64,000 bases of DNA from the NCBI GenBank assembly GCA_029891385.1, contig CM057225.1:80377887-80441886 (forward strand), read 5' to 3'. The first letter of the stretch is position 1. Each line of letters opens with the position of its first letter. Both the position numbers and the translations under genes were made by a program. Origin of the DNA: Erythroxylum novogranatense. Its lineage: Eukaryota > Streptophyta > Magnoliopsida > Malpighiales > Erythroxylaceae. Positions 23,552 through 34,259 of the stretch are shown piece after piece. The notes beneath the pieces were generated by a model. The model was not told the origin of the DNA, made no database searches, and saw only the letters and a list, made by a program, of their open reading frames with translations.

Positions 23552-24277
23552 TAGTTAACCCAAACGACATCACTAAAAACTCAAAATGCCCATACCTGCT
23601 CCTGAATGCACTCTTAGGGATATCATTCTCCGCTATCTTCAATTGATAATACCCTGATCTCAGATCCAGCTTAGTAAATACTTGAGCTTTTTGCAACTGA
23701 TCAAGAAAATCATCAATTCTAGGTAACGGATACTTGTTCTTCACTATCACCCAATTTAGTTGCCTATAATCGATGCATAACATCAAAGTCCCATCCTTCT
23801 TCCTTACAAATAGCACTGGAGCTCCCCAACGTGAAACACTGGATCTAATGAAACCATTTTCAGCAACTCTTGACGTTGAACCTTCAGCTCCACAGGTGCC
23901 ATCCTATATGGAGGAATAGATATAGGAGCAACACCTAGAACTAAATCAATTGTGAACTCTGTTTCCCGATCTGGTGGTAACCCAGGTAACTCTTCAGGAA
24001 ACACATCCAGGAACTCCCTAACCACTGGAATGCCCTGTGCACTCTGCTCAATCCTAGTGTTAATAATGTGGGCCAGATAAGCCTCACATCCTCCCTGCAT
24101 CAACCTTAAAGCACTCATGAATGATATCATCTTAGCTAGCACTGCCTGACTAGCTCCTCTGAATACTGCCCTCGGCTGACCAGGAGATTCCAATACTACC
24201 TCATTGGTGTAGCAATTCATGATGGCCCTATGGGCAGTGAGCCAATCCATACCTAAAATCACCTCTATCTCCCTCAA
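23517..24277 (-). pseudogene. Element G: protease end and reverse transcriptase N-half
   Basis: The piece at 23804-24277 begins with ILGMDWLTAHRA (the end of the retropepsin region), then the linker with FPEELPGLPPDRE and the RT start [12 protein letters not shown] frameshift near 23815 leads to 23517-23816, which holds [17 protein letters not shown], motif [12 protein letters not shown] with its catalytic Asp, and motif [11 protein letters not shown]. It ends in a second frameshift into the C-half. Confidence 0.86.
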
Positions 24278-24607
24278 CTACAATACTATCAGGTCTGCCT
24301 CCAACTTTGCTTGATCAATCCTGATCAAGCACCCCTTGCATACCTCACCAATAACAGTAGTACTACCTAAAGGTGTACTCACCTCTAATCCGTACTGCAG
24401 TAACTCCCTATCACAATGCAATCTACATGCCAAATATGGTGCGATAAAGGAGTGTGTGGATCTTGAATCTAATAGTGTAAATACCTCCAAATCACAAACA
24501 AGAAGCGCACCTGTAACCACATCTGTTGAGTCTGGGGCCTCCTGCCTGGTCATAGCATAGACCCTAGCCTGGGACTGTGGTCGACTGTCCTGTTTCTCAG
24601 GCCTCAT
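24278..24607 (-). pseudogene. Element G: aspartic protease, damaged active site
   Basis: The minus strand encodes a retropepsin-like segment; the active-site loop normally LxDSGAxHSFI reads LLDSRSTHSFI, so the glycine after Ser is Arg. A stop at 24278 separates it from the ILGMDWL end. It would process the gag-pol polyprotein if intact. Confidence 0.8.
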
Positions 24608-24676
24608 GGAAGAACTCCTAGCTCTCCCTCTCTTTCTCCTTTGGCCTCTCTGTCCAGATCCACCACCCCTGCTTTG

Positions 24677-25582
24677 CTAGACTGTAGCATCACTTCCGGA
24701 TCTCCCACTCACACCAGACTGGGCTCCAGCAACAACCGGACAATCTCTGACTTTGTGTTCAAAAGAGTCGTATGCAAAACAAGCCCCTGACACAGTCCAG
24801 CACTCTCCACCGTGCCTTTTCCCACAATGCTCACATGAGGGCCGTTGGTTCTGCACTGTACCTCGCCCACTACCAATCTGTGAAAATCTACCCCTCTTTC
24901 CAGTTCCTGACTGTTTAGATCCACCTGATGATCTGAATGATCTACTCTGGCACTCACTGAAGCTCTTGCCAGAATTTCCCTGACTCTCACTAGGCCTCTT
25001 TCCTCTGGACCCCTGCCTAGTCTCTGCTTGTTTCTCCTTCATCAGTTGTTCAATTCTGATTGAGGCAGCTCTTAACTCAATGAAAGTGCCCATATCTGAC
25101 CTCGCCAACCTTGTTCTGATCTCCATATTAAACCTATTCTCAAACCTCCTACACTTATCTTCTTCTGTGGGGATTAGAGCAGTAGTATAACCCATCAATT
25201 CATTAAATCTAACCTCATACTCAACTACTGACATCCTACCTTACTTCAATTCCAAGAACTCTTGCATCTTCATGTCCAAGTAGATCTTGGGCATGTAGTT
25301 GTCTCTGAAGACCCTTAGAAAGTCTTCCCACTTCAACTGAGAAGGCCTGGTGGTACTGCCTGGGACAATCTTCCACCATTGATAGGTTGAGCCCTACAGT
25401 AATGATACTGCGTAGTCAAACCTCTCATCAGGCTCGCAGTCCTTCTGATCAAAGACTCTCTTTGTCCTCTCTAACCATCCTTCGACCTCAGCCGAGTCTG
25501 TGTTGCCAAAGAAGTCCACAGCTCCCTGCTTCCGCAACCTATCATACCTCCTCTCCCTTCTCTCGGGAATTCTAGAAGGCAA
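24677..25582 (-). pseudogene. Element G: gag with degenerate zinc knuckle
   Basis: Two frames, 25394-25582 (GWLERTKRVFD, capsid N part) and 24677-25234 (EYEVRFNELMGY, RTRLARSDMGTF, then an S/G/R-rich linker), make up a Ty3-gypsy gag. The C-terminal knuckle is damaged: CEHCGKRHGGEC followed by CFAYDSFEHKVRDC, where the second Cys of the knuckle is Tyr. Stops lie between the two frames. It is the better preserved of the two gag copies in G. Confidence 0.85.
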
Positions 25583-25751
25583 CCCCTCAAATCGAGGTAC
25601 TGAGGACTCACTACTGGCTCCTACAGATCTTTGGTCAGTTGATTGATCAATCTAATCACCTAGAGCGGATAACCTATAACAAATAATAACTTCAATCATT
25701 ATCCTCATTTTTCAATATATTTCCTATATGTCCCAACAGATGCCAAACCAT

Positions 25752-25763
25752 GCTCTGATACCA
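25752..25763 (-). other. Primer-binding site of element G
   Basis: The minus strand reads TGGTATCAGAGC, six bases from the LTR start at 25770. Confidence 0.88.
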
Positions 25764-27640
25764 CCTAAATGTAGCGCCTCCTTATCGCAGGGTATACACC
25801 GGGACGCTCGAAGGTCATTTCGGTACATATCTTACGACAAGGGCGAGCTACTTTCGATCACTACATTCACTTCAAATGACATGGTATCACAAATTACTTA
25901 AAAAGCATCATAAGAAGATCACAATATTTTAAAGACCTGATTTTGTTCCTCATTTCATTTCACAAAAATCGTAGTCTACATTGTCTTTCAACGTTTTCCA
26001 TAGGTACAACATCAAACTTAATACAAAAGGGCTACATAAGAGAGGAAGGTATAAGCAGTCTATTTAAACTATCCACAGATTCCAACTAACCGACCTTTGA
26101 GCCATGACTCTTCCTGCCAAAACACAACCTATACGGCTGGTATAGCCCCTTAGTAGCTTGAGTTGTCTCTCGGTCCTGAAAAGACAACAACATTGCAATT
26201 TTGGTGAGTTTTGCGAACTCAATGAGATAACCATCATCGATGGTTCACTCAATTCATGCATCACACTATCACACATAACATAATATTCACCTCATTGCAT
26301 ATTCATAATATATCACATCCCACATTTAGAATAGTCATATCGTTCATACAAAACACACATATCAATTATAATTGCAATGCACGTGAGACTCACTTTTGTT
26401 TATTATTGTTGTTATAACCGAGTGTATTTTTACTAGCTCATATCCCTTAGTGGATACCGAGCTATGTCATATAACATCCCATATTCCTTAGTGGATATCG
26501 AGTACAGTCGCACTCGAGCCTGAGACTCTAATCACATTCTGAGCTTTAAACTCTTTATCCTGACGAATCCGGTCATAACTTCCTTTATCTTGCATGCATT
26601 CATCTAATAAATGTTTGTCATAACATAACCTCGGTCAATCACATGGATGCACATTCACATTTTAGACCACAGTCATCATCGGACCGTAATCCGGCATTCA
26701 ACAGAAGTGTTGAGCACACTTTTGCATTCATACGATTATTCACAGATTTGTACATTTGATGCACTTATTTCGTTATGTTCACATACAAGGAGCACTCTAA
26801 TAATTCATTCATACAACAGAATCACCGGACCTTCCTTGTCCGGAATCCACACAATCAAGCCACATCAATGTCATTATTCAAAACATATTCTAAAGCAAAC
26901 AGTTAATTGAGTGAGACCGTTTAGGTTACTCACAAGTTGTTTCCAAAGTTAGTGCCTAGAAGATTCGACAATGTCTAGAGGTTGACGTTTCAATTGCTCC
27001 TCTATAACGAATAATATACACAATATCACAACTTACACAATTATAAGTATTTAATAATGCACATGTATGTCATGAATTATGTACAACGCATGTTCATGAC
27101 AAATCCTGGGTATTCAACTAACGATTTCTTCATCCCATTTGTAGCCGCATTTCTCCAGTTTACCAAAAAACAAAAAATCATCTCATTTGGATCAGTAGGG
27201 CTCCAGAAATCATCAAAATACCGAAGTATCTTCAACGGAATAACAACAGTTCATATTATTTAAAAGCACACTCACTGCACCCGTCCCACTCTTTACACTC
27301 AATATTTCTACATTCATTTCAGATGGCTATGATTCTTGGTAAAGATGTAGATCAATTTCATACGAATCCAATGGTTCAACAATCAAGTCATTTGGAGGTC
27401 TAGAGAAGAAGGTATGGCTAAAAGAAAATAACATGTTCATATCTGTACTCGTATTGTACATGTCTTGGAGAAATTGCTATAACTCTCACTATAGATGTCG
27501 AATTGACTTCGTTTTTAGACTATTGGAAAGAGGAATTCCAAATATACAACTTTCATGGAGACATTGAAGGCCAATTATATCTTCTGAATTCTGTATCATC
27601 TCACTTTTGCATCATCTCACTTTCCTTTCGTGTTAGTTCT

Positions 27641-27805
27641 ATCGTCTCATTTTCTTCCGTCTCATTTCTATCGTCTCATTTTCTTCCGTCTCATTTCTAT
27701 CGTCTCATTTTCTTCTATCTCATTTCTATCATCTCATTTTCTTCCGTCTCATTTTCTCCGTCTCATTTCTTCCGTCTCATTTTCTTCCGTCTCATTTCTT
27801 CTGCA
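27641..27805. repeat. CGTCTCATTTTCTTC minisatellite in G LTR copy 3
   Basis: About eleven 14-15-bp units of the same array as 19548-19725, with different unit order. Confidence 0.85.
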
Positions 27806-28789
27806 GAACGTCTCCACTTATAAGGATCATAACTTTTGACTACGATGTCTAAAATTTTCATACTATATACCGTTGGAAAGATAAAATAATTATATACAAC
27901 ATTTCAGAAGGCTTATTGGCTAAAATCACTTTATATCAATCCCAAATTTTCCCCTAAAGTCTAAAGACGAATTTTCCCTACACACACCAACGTACTGGGC
28001 CAACCTCATAACTTCATGAAATTTTGAGAATTTTAGAAATAGAGCTGAAATTCGATATCTTCATACAAAATGTAGCCATATGTCTCTAGTTTAATTCAAA
28101 TTAAGAATCATCTCGTTTAGACAACTAAAGAAAACGTTACAGTTAAAAGACTGAAGTGTATTTAGTGAACATTTTTCTGGATTTTCAAACTTTCAATATT
28201 TTACATCACCAAAACACCAAATTTTTTTTCAAAAACTAATTTAACATTATAGCTGAATTTATTTCTTCCCAACCATCTAGTATTTATGAAAAAATATGTA
28301 AATGCCATTTCCCATGCAGACGATAGTAACTTATCAAATTTATTTCACAAATCCCCAGCTCTAAGGGATTTCTTCACCACTTACCTACTGAAAACTTCAA
28401 AATCTTCAAGCCTTAACTCCATACGTTTCACGTACTTCACTGAGTACAATGACCGACTTCTAGTTTTTCTCAGGGTAGAGGACACAAATGGCAAAGTAGT
28501 TTTGGTTAAGGGAAGGAAAAACACAGAAGTCTCTTAGAAAGTATTTGATGGAAAACTCTGTGTTTGAAAAGGAAGTTTGAAAAATATGATAATAAAGAAG
28601 GGACTTAGACAAGACTTAACCTGTCAACTCTCAAAGAATAGTAACCTACTTTTAGCAAGAGTACAAAAGCCTAAGTTATACTTGTCACTTACCCAATACC
28701 TTGGTTCTAACTTAGTTTCTTTTGAAACTAACTCCCTTGATTGTCATCTTTACAATCCAACTATCTCCAAGGCTTCTTTTAATTTATTG

Positions 28790-28792
<3 letters not shown>

Positions 28793-28828
<36 letters not shown>
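28793..28828. repeat. (TA)n microsatellite
   Basis: A TA run of about 18 repeats in G LTR copy 3, allelic in position to 20773-20805. Confidence 0.9.
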
Positions 28829-28829
<1 letters not shown>

Positions 28830-29136
28830 TTCTCAATACTTCATAAATTTCAAAGGTAAATCCTAAATTCACCAACATATACAAATATGATATTTCCACG
28901 AATCACTAATATTTCCAATTTAAAAAAATCCTTAACTCTAAAAATTCACAGATCAATCCAATTATACCTGGAATTATTCATGCTTGCATGTACAATTATT
29001 TTCATGTGCAAATTCATTCACTATTCATGTATAAGTGCATGGAATTTTTATGCATGAACATAGAAATGCATCTCTAACTCTCATTAATCACTCACATTTA
29101 CTATTCTAACCCTCCCCCAAGTAATGAGATGTTACA

Positions 29137-29141
29137 ACATC
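29137..29141. repeat. Right TSD of element G (ACATC)
   Basis: An exact repeat of 16374-16378. Confidence 0.9.
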
Positions 29142-30006
29142 ACTGTGGCACCCTGGTTTATACTCCTATATGAAGCCATATTCAACAAGGAACTCTTGCC
29201 ATTGGACTTCCTTCGTGAATAACTTCTTTTGGGTCCTGAAAAATGTGTAGCAATATTGTCTAAACAAACAATGAACTTGGTTCTCAACAAATACACTAGC
29301 CATGTCTCAAAGCAATGCACCACCATAAGCATCTCCTTCTCATGCATCGCGTACCACTACTCTGCATTATTGAGCTTTCAGCTCTCAAATGCTACGGGAT
29401 GACCTTCCTATACTAGAACTCCACCATTGAATTTACCTGAAGCATCTCTGTGTACCTCAAATGAAGGATCAAACTTTGGCAACTTCAATACAAGTTTGGT
29501 TAAGATAACGAATTTAAGTATCTCGTGCCTCCTGACACGCATCCGACCAATACCACTATTGCTTTTTATTTAACAAGTTTGTCAATGGCATCACTTTCTT
29601 CAAATATCCCACTATAAATTGACTATAGTAGTTCGTCAGTCTAAGTAAACTCCGCAATTCTCGGATTTTCGTGGGAAACTACCACTCAACTATCGCCTTC
29701 ACCTTTTGCGAATTCATCCTGTCTTGAACCTTGCTCACCAAGTGACCCAAGAATTTGATCTCTAGCTGTGTAAACTCACACTTCTTCGTCTTCACGTAGA
29801 GCTTATGTTGCTTCAGTCACTCGATCACTTTCCTCAAGTGCTCCACATGTTTAGGCATATCTATATTATGCACCATGATATCTTTAAGATACACCAACAT
29901 GAACTCATCAAGGAAATTGTACAGTACATCATTCATTAAGTTGCAAAATGTTGCAGGGGCATTAGTTAATGTTAACAGCATGACTAAAAATTCATACGAT
30001 CTATAC
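29142..30006 (-). pseudogene. Gypsy element H: reverse transcriptase and RNase H, degenerate
   Basis: In minus order from 30006: [17 protein letters not shown] (RT motif B), then YLKDIM where intact elements have YLDDIV, so motif C has lost an Asp. The connection follows (KKCEFTQLEIKFLGHLVSK), and RNase H with HEKEMLMVVHCFETW ends the fragment. Many stops are present. The N-terminal part of RT is cut off by the Athila-like insertion at 30007. H pol continues leftward at 16373 after removing G. Confidence 0.8.
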
Positions 30007-31407
30007 TGATAAAATGTTTGATATGTGTAAGTTTTAGTAAATACCCTTGATAATCCGTAAGCACACGGTTCAATTGTGTAGTACTTAAGGTGTCGATCCC
30101 ACAAGGAGGGATAATTTAATCCTAAAATCTAAGGCTAGAATAAATAGCAGAAATTCAAATATAACGAAACTAAAATGAGAATTCAATTCAATTCAATCAA
30201 AACAATTCAAAAATCAATCACGAAAATATTAATAACTTTACAATTGCAACACACACCTAAAAATCAATCTAAATTACCAATTGAGATAAAGGGAATTTTA
30301 CTTATCCTTAACTATAACCTAATTAATTAAAAATTATTGGATTATTGGTTATAGACGATCCTCAGGCTCATTACTCTCTTTCAAGTTATAATCATTAACC
30401 TTAAATTATAAACCCTAATCAGATTATGGAAATCGCAATCTCTCGATTAACGATCTATCCAAAACCCTAATTAGATATGAAGTTGTCTAATAAACTATCG
30501 GGAGCTTATGCAAGATCTCTCTTCGCACAATTACTGATTTGATTTAATTTTTGCTATATTAAATCACCTAGCTCTCGTTAACCTAATTTAATTATTTTTC
30601 ATTTAATTCACCCTCTCAGTTTATTACCGAAATATGTAATCACAGAATTTAATCACAATAAATCCAATAAACATAAAAATAATAAGATTTCATCAAATCA
30701 AGAATAAAACTCTAAAGGTGAGTTTAGAACATCCTCAACATTTAAATCCTATTATCAACTATTTAATCTAATTATATAAAATGATAAAATTGGAAATAAA
30801 TTGAAAATATGATCAAAACAAAGGATGTGAGGTAATGATGTTGGGAAACCTTTTGATCTGGGAAGTATGTCGAGTCAGCTTCTTCTCTACTTCTTTTTTC
30901 CTTCTTTTTTTTCTCAATCTCTCGATGAATTCTCTCTAGGGTTTCTCCAAAAATGGCTTATGCAAAAGCTCCCTTCTATCTATTCTTCTTGTTCTATTTA
31001 TGTTCTTTTGTGTTTAAGGTTGAACTAGGGTTTTTTGGCTCTAAAAGGTCCAAAAAATCCCTCAAAATACGATATTTGTAAATGTCTGAGCGTCTGTTTG
31101 ATGCAGGGGCCATCATCATAGCTTACATCTAAGCCTTCTATCACAATCATGACTGATGTTTCGGCCCGAATGTCTTCCAAAACTCCTTCATTCTTTGATA
31201 TTGACCCTGAAACACTAGCAAACACATCAAGGTAACTACAAAATATAATATTAAGCTCAAAAGCTTGTACTAACCTATAAAACACTTAAAACATAAATAA
31301 TTAACAAACTAACACAATTATAACCTAAACATATACTAAATTATTAGATTAATAGATAAACATATATTAAACTATGCCCTAAAACACGATGAAATTTACT
31401 CTTATCA
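30007..31407 (-). repeat. Athila/Tat-like LTR, left copy (3' LTR in sense)
   Basis: Plus-strand start TGATAAAATGTTTGAT and end CTTATCA; 1401 bp. It aligns throughout with 34260-35597. A PPT abuts its right edge, giving minus orientation. A short open frame crossing 30006/30007 is a chimera of this LTR and H pol, not a gene. Confidence 0.83.
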
Positions 31408-31424
31408 CATCCCCACACTTAAAT
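31408..31424 (-). other. Polypurine tract of Athila-like element
   Basis: The minus strand reads AAGTGTGGGGATG, then the LTR start TGATAAGAG. Confidence 0.75.
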
Positions 31425-31826
31425 GTTTGATTATAATCTAGCAAACGAAAACAATCAAACAAATCAAGACAATATAAAATATGAATATGTAATAATGAGA
31501 GAATGGCTTCAACATAATGAAACAAATTTAATTATAAACGCAATCCTTCAAGTCATTCTAACTTATTAACAAGCAAAATCTGTGTCTAAGCAACTTGGAC
31601 TAAATATACAAACTAATCAAAATTGTAATGTTGAGTCTGTTCACATCTATCACTTGCACAAGCATATTGATAATCATTCAGTCAAAACAAAAGTGTAGCT
31701 ATTCCTCAATAGGTTTTCATGAAAAAAACAAGCTGCTAACAAGTTTGGTAGTTTTTTATTTGAAAACATTATTTTTATTGATTTTTCTTTAAGGACATGA
31801 ACCTAATCATTTTATGCAAAGGATAA

Positions 31827-31878
31827 CATTTGTGATAAATGTCGATCCGGTTACTCAACTAAGTCATGCTGTTCTTAA
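31827..31878. repeat. Direct repeat flanking the foldback, left
   Basis: GTCGATCCGGTTACTCAACTA with neighbouring bases recurs imperfectly at about 32150-32200 as GTTGATCCGGCTACTCAGCTA, on the other side of the foldback. Confidence 0.65.
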
Positions 31879-31928
31879 GCTGCTTGGTTGGAATGCCATT
31901 ATAGCCTTTTTACATAGCAGGTACCTCA

Positions 31929-32105
31929 GAGCCTCGGCCTCACCACCAAAGACTCTGTATTGTCCTCTTTGGTGCTTGTGGCTCAATGGTAAGAGGCGTC
32001 CACGTAAAGTGGGACAAAACCTTGAGGTCTTGGTTTCGAGTCGTGGGCTCACACAAGCGCCAAAGAGGACAATACCTGGAGTGCTGGTGGTAGAGGCCGG
32101 GGCTC
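31929..32105 (+). repeat. tRNA-like foldback (possible SINE-derived element)
   Basis: Arms 31929-31980 and 32052-32105 are inverted copies with few mismatches; the inner part GTATTGTCCTCTTTGG pairs exactly with CCAAAGAGGACAATAC. The 71-base loop contains TGGCTCAATGG, fitting a Pol III A box, and about 53 bases on GGTTTCGAGTC, close to a B box. A- and B-box spacing fits tRNA-derived SINEs. A foldback this long is unusual for a SINE and could reflect an inverted dimer. Not a functional tRNA: no proper cloverleaf is visible. Confidence 0.55.
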
Positions 32106-32149
32106 TACAGTAGTGGTCGCGTGGCCAGAGTTCACGGACCCTACATACA

Positions 32150-32200
32150 CACTTATGATACGTGTTGATCCGGCTACTCAGCTACATCACATTCTTAATT
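32150..32200. repeat. Direct repeat flanking the foldback, right
   Basis: Partner of 31827-31878; similar but diverged. Confidence 0.65.
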
Positions 32201-33279
32201 GGCTACTAGCTCTATTCATATCCCGAAGGCCAACGAAATAATTATTTTAGTTAAAATTATGCAACTTTTTTTAAACAAAAAATTTTGCCTACCTTATTGC
32301 TTTAGCTAATTATTCTCATGAAAATGTAAAAATAATGACACTTATTTGATTGGCCTAAAATTATAAATGAATATGGCAAATTCCTAGGGTGAATTAACTA
32401 ACATCGTATCCTAATTAACCAGCATATTTAGCCCTAAGTAACTTAGGTCACTAATATCACAAGCTAATAAATCTTTCCAACCTAAAATACTATGTTTAAG
32501 GCTAAGTCTATCCCATTAAGTCCTAGCCATTGACGTATTCACCCAATTCACATTATGCAACCTAAACAAGCTATCATATAATATGCAAAAATTCACTCTC
32601 AAGGTAAAAATACACAACCCTCCCACACTTGAACAACACATTATCCTTAATGTGCGAAGGGTACACAAACATTCCAGGGTGAAATAAATCACAATATACG
32701 AAAAAACATGACAGAAAAATACTAACAAAAATGAAAAGAAAAGAGTTAGAACACGAAACCATTTATGGTGATGGAGGTGGTGGTGGCTATAGTGTTGAAA
32801 CCAAATCTGCTTAACATCGAGAGTGTTTCCTTATCTTATCAGTGATTTAAGAGAGTAAAAGAATTAGCAATCCAAACCATTCCAAATCATTCAAAACTTA
32901 TATTAGAATTTAAAACAAACCTAACTACTTAACAATTTAAATCTAACTATTAAATGTGTTAATTTAGGGTCATTAACTTAACCTTGTATCCTTAGGAGCT
33001 CATCCTAGATCGATTTTGAGTGACTTGCTTCCAAATTTTTTGTTCAACATCAGTTTTGTAACCTGTAAATAAGCTACAATTTGTATAATAATTAGAAGGA
33101 CAATATTGATAAAATTATGAAAACCAATTAAGCTTAACAATGTCCTTTTTTTTAGCGAACTGTCAACAAAACAATGAATAAGAAAACTCCCTGAATCTTC
33201 TATAGAATCTAGTAGTTTGTTTAGTAAGATGGTGAGTTGTTCTCCTCTTGGTTCTTCCTCATTTGCCCTAATATCCTCT

Positions 33280-33716
33280 TGTTCTTTAGCTTCTTAAATA
33301 AATACTTCCACAGCTTCTTCAAACTTGATGCCCGTTGTCATCTGTTCTTTATCTTCTCGGTCCTTTAAAGATTCGAGCACATCAATTTTTATGAATAAGT
33401 CATGCTCCTCTAGATTCTTTAATACATCATTCATGTTGAATGTCACTTGGTCATCATTAATCCAAATGATAAGGTTCTCTTCACAGAAATTTACCCAGGT
33501 TTTTTAGATATTGAAGCATGGTATATCAAGAACTGGTGGATAATAGGGAGGGTTGGCATTCTTTTCTTCATCCTCTTTCCTCATCTCTTGGTCTTCTATA
33601 AGATGGGGTTCATCTTGGTTTTCCACTGGTTCTTCTAGCTCTACCCTATTCCTAAGTGTGATAGCCTGACATGGCTCTATTGAATTTACTTTCATGTTGC
33701 ACAGACAGTTTTCCAC
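33280..33716 (-). pseudogene. Athila/Tat-like gag C-terminus and protease fragment
   Basis: The minus strand has CQAITLRNRVELEEP, matching the AITLRSGK motif between gag and protease in Athila/Tat elements, an acidic linker and PPYYPPVLDIP. Further on, in a second frame, IIWINDDQVTFNMNDVL followed by LFIKID resembles the segment after the Athila protease (usually LRVxDExVTFNV). The protease active site itself is not seen; it appears deleted. A stop at about 33505 divides the two parts. Confidence 0.65.
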
Positions 33717-34233
33717 ACTTTGCTAACAAAATTCCGTGGACAACTGTCTTACTTGAATCTCTAGGCTATGAATATGAGAGGCATGGTTTTTTGTTAGTTG
33801 ATCAAATTGCTCTTCTAGTCTCTTCTAGTTCTCTTCCATGTTTGTTAGCTTATCTATGATTTTGAACAATTTAGAATCCTATGAACTAGACTCATCTTAA
33901 TAAAATTCAAATAGGTCTGGTGTCCCATATGAGTACTTACATTGTTGGACCAATAGAAATCTGGGTGGTTCTGTCACCCCGAAGTGTACAGGTTCATATA
34001 AGGATGATGATTTCCTTAACTAAATTGGGGCTCATTGAAATCCTCAAGAGTCTTTTGCTCTTTATAATATACATCCTCTATATTTTTCTTTTTATCTTTT
34101 CTTAGCATTCAACTCTTGAGATTCCCCATTGTTGTCTGGTGATATCTAAGTTGATGTGTCGTCTATTTTATGCCTAGTTTGTTTTATAAAAAAGAATGTG
34201 AAAAAGCCTTAGACTAAAAAACTAAACTAATCA
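33717..34233. other. Athila-like 5' internal region, nothing recognised
   Basis: Expected to hold leader and gag N-terminus. No gag domain can be recognised; only short frames with stops are present. Confidence 0.5.
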
Positions 34234-34235
34234 CC

Positions 34236-34253
34236 TCCTCAGTAACGATGCCA
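34236..34253 (-). other. tRNA-Asp-type primer-binding site, degenerate
   Basis: The minus strand reads TGGCATCGTTACTGAGG, against TGGCGCCGTTGCCGGGG known for Athila-group elements, about six bases from the LTR edge at 34260. Confidence 0.7.
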
Positions 34254-34259
34254 AAAACT

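Larger units (their letters stand above)
16379..29136 (-). mobile_element. Tekay-like Ty3-gypsy element G with an extra truncated LTR-gag unit
   Basis: In plus-strand order it holds a truncated LTR (16379-16806), a gag remnant (to 17680), a full LTR (17681-21114), an internal region with gag-pol (21115-25769) and a full LTR (25770-29136). The block is enclosed by one ACATC duplication. The PBS matches initiator tRNA-Met; the PPT and the C-terminal chromodomain remnant place it with chromoviruses of Tekay/Del type. The first LTR-internal unit has lost LTR 3' sequence and pol in one deletion. Confidence 0.88.
25770..29136 (-). repeat. Element G LTR copy 3 (3367 bp)
   Basis: Bounded by TGTAGCGCC and ATGTTACA and followed by the TSD ACATC. 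It is visibly more diverged from copy 2 than the giant LTRs are from each other. It contains the CGTCTCATTTT array (27641-27805) and a TA microsatellite (28793-28828). No coding content. Confidence 0.88.
31425..33279. other. Non-coding Athila-like internal region, 3' part
   Basis: No RT, RNase H or integrase motif is visible in any frame, although pol would be expected here. Apart from the tRNA-like foldback at 31929-32105 and its flanking repeats, I see only AT-rich sequence. Confidence 0.6.

Noticed and set aside
28577..28846. Open frame ending in an IYIYIY run
   Set aside because: Translation of a TA microsatellite inside an LTR.
29817..30104. A 95-codon minus-strand gene including TNAPATF
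   Set aside because: It is a chimera: the first third is Athila-like LTR, the rest is decayed RT of element H.
31979..32051. Functional tRNA gene
   Set aside because: A- and B-box-like sequences are present but no seven-pair acceptor stem or normal cloverleaf can be drawn; the long inverted arms point to a SINE-like foldback.
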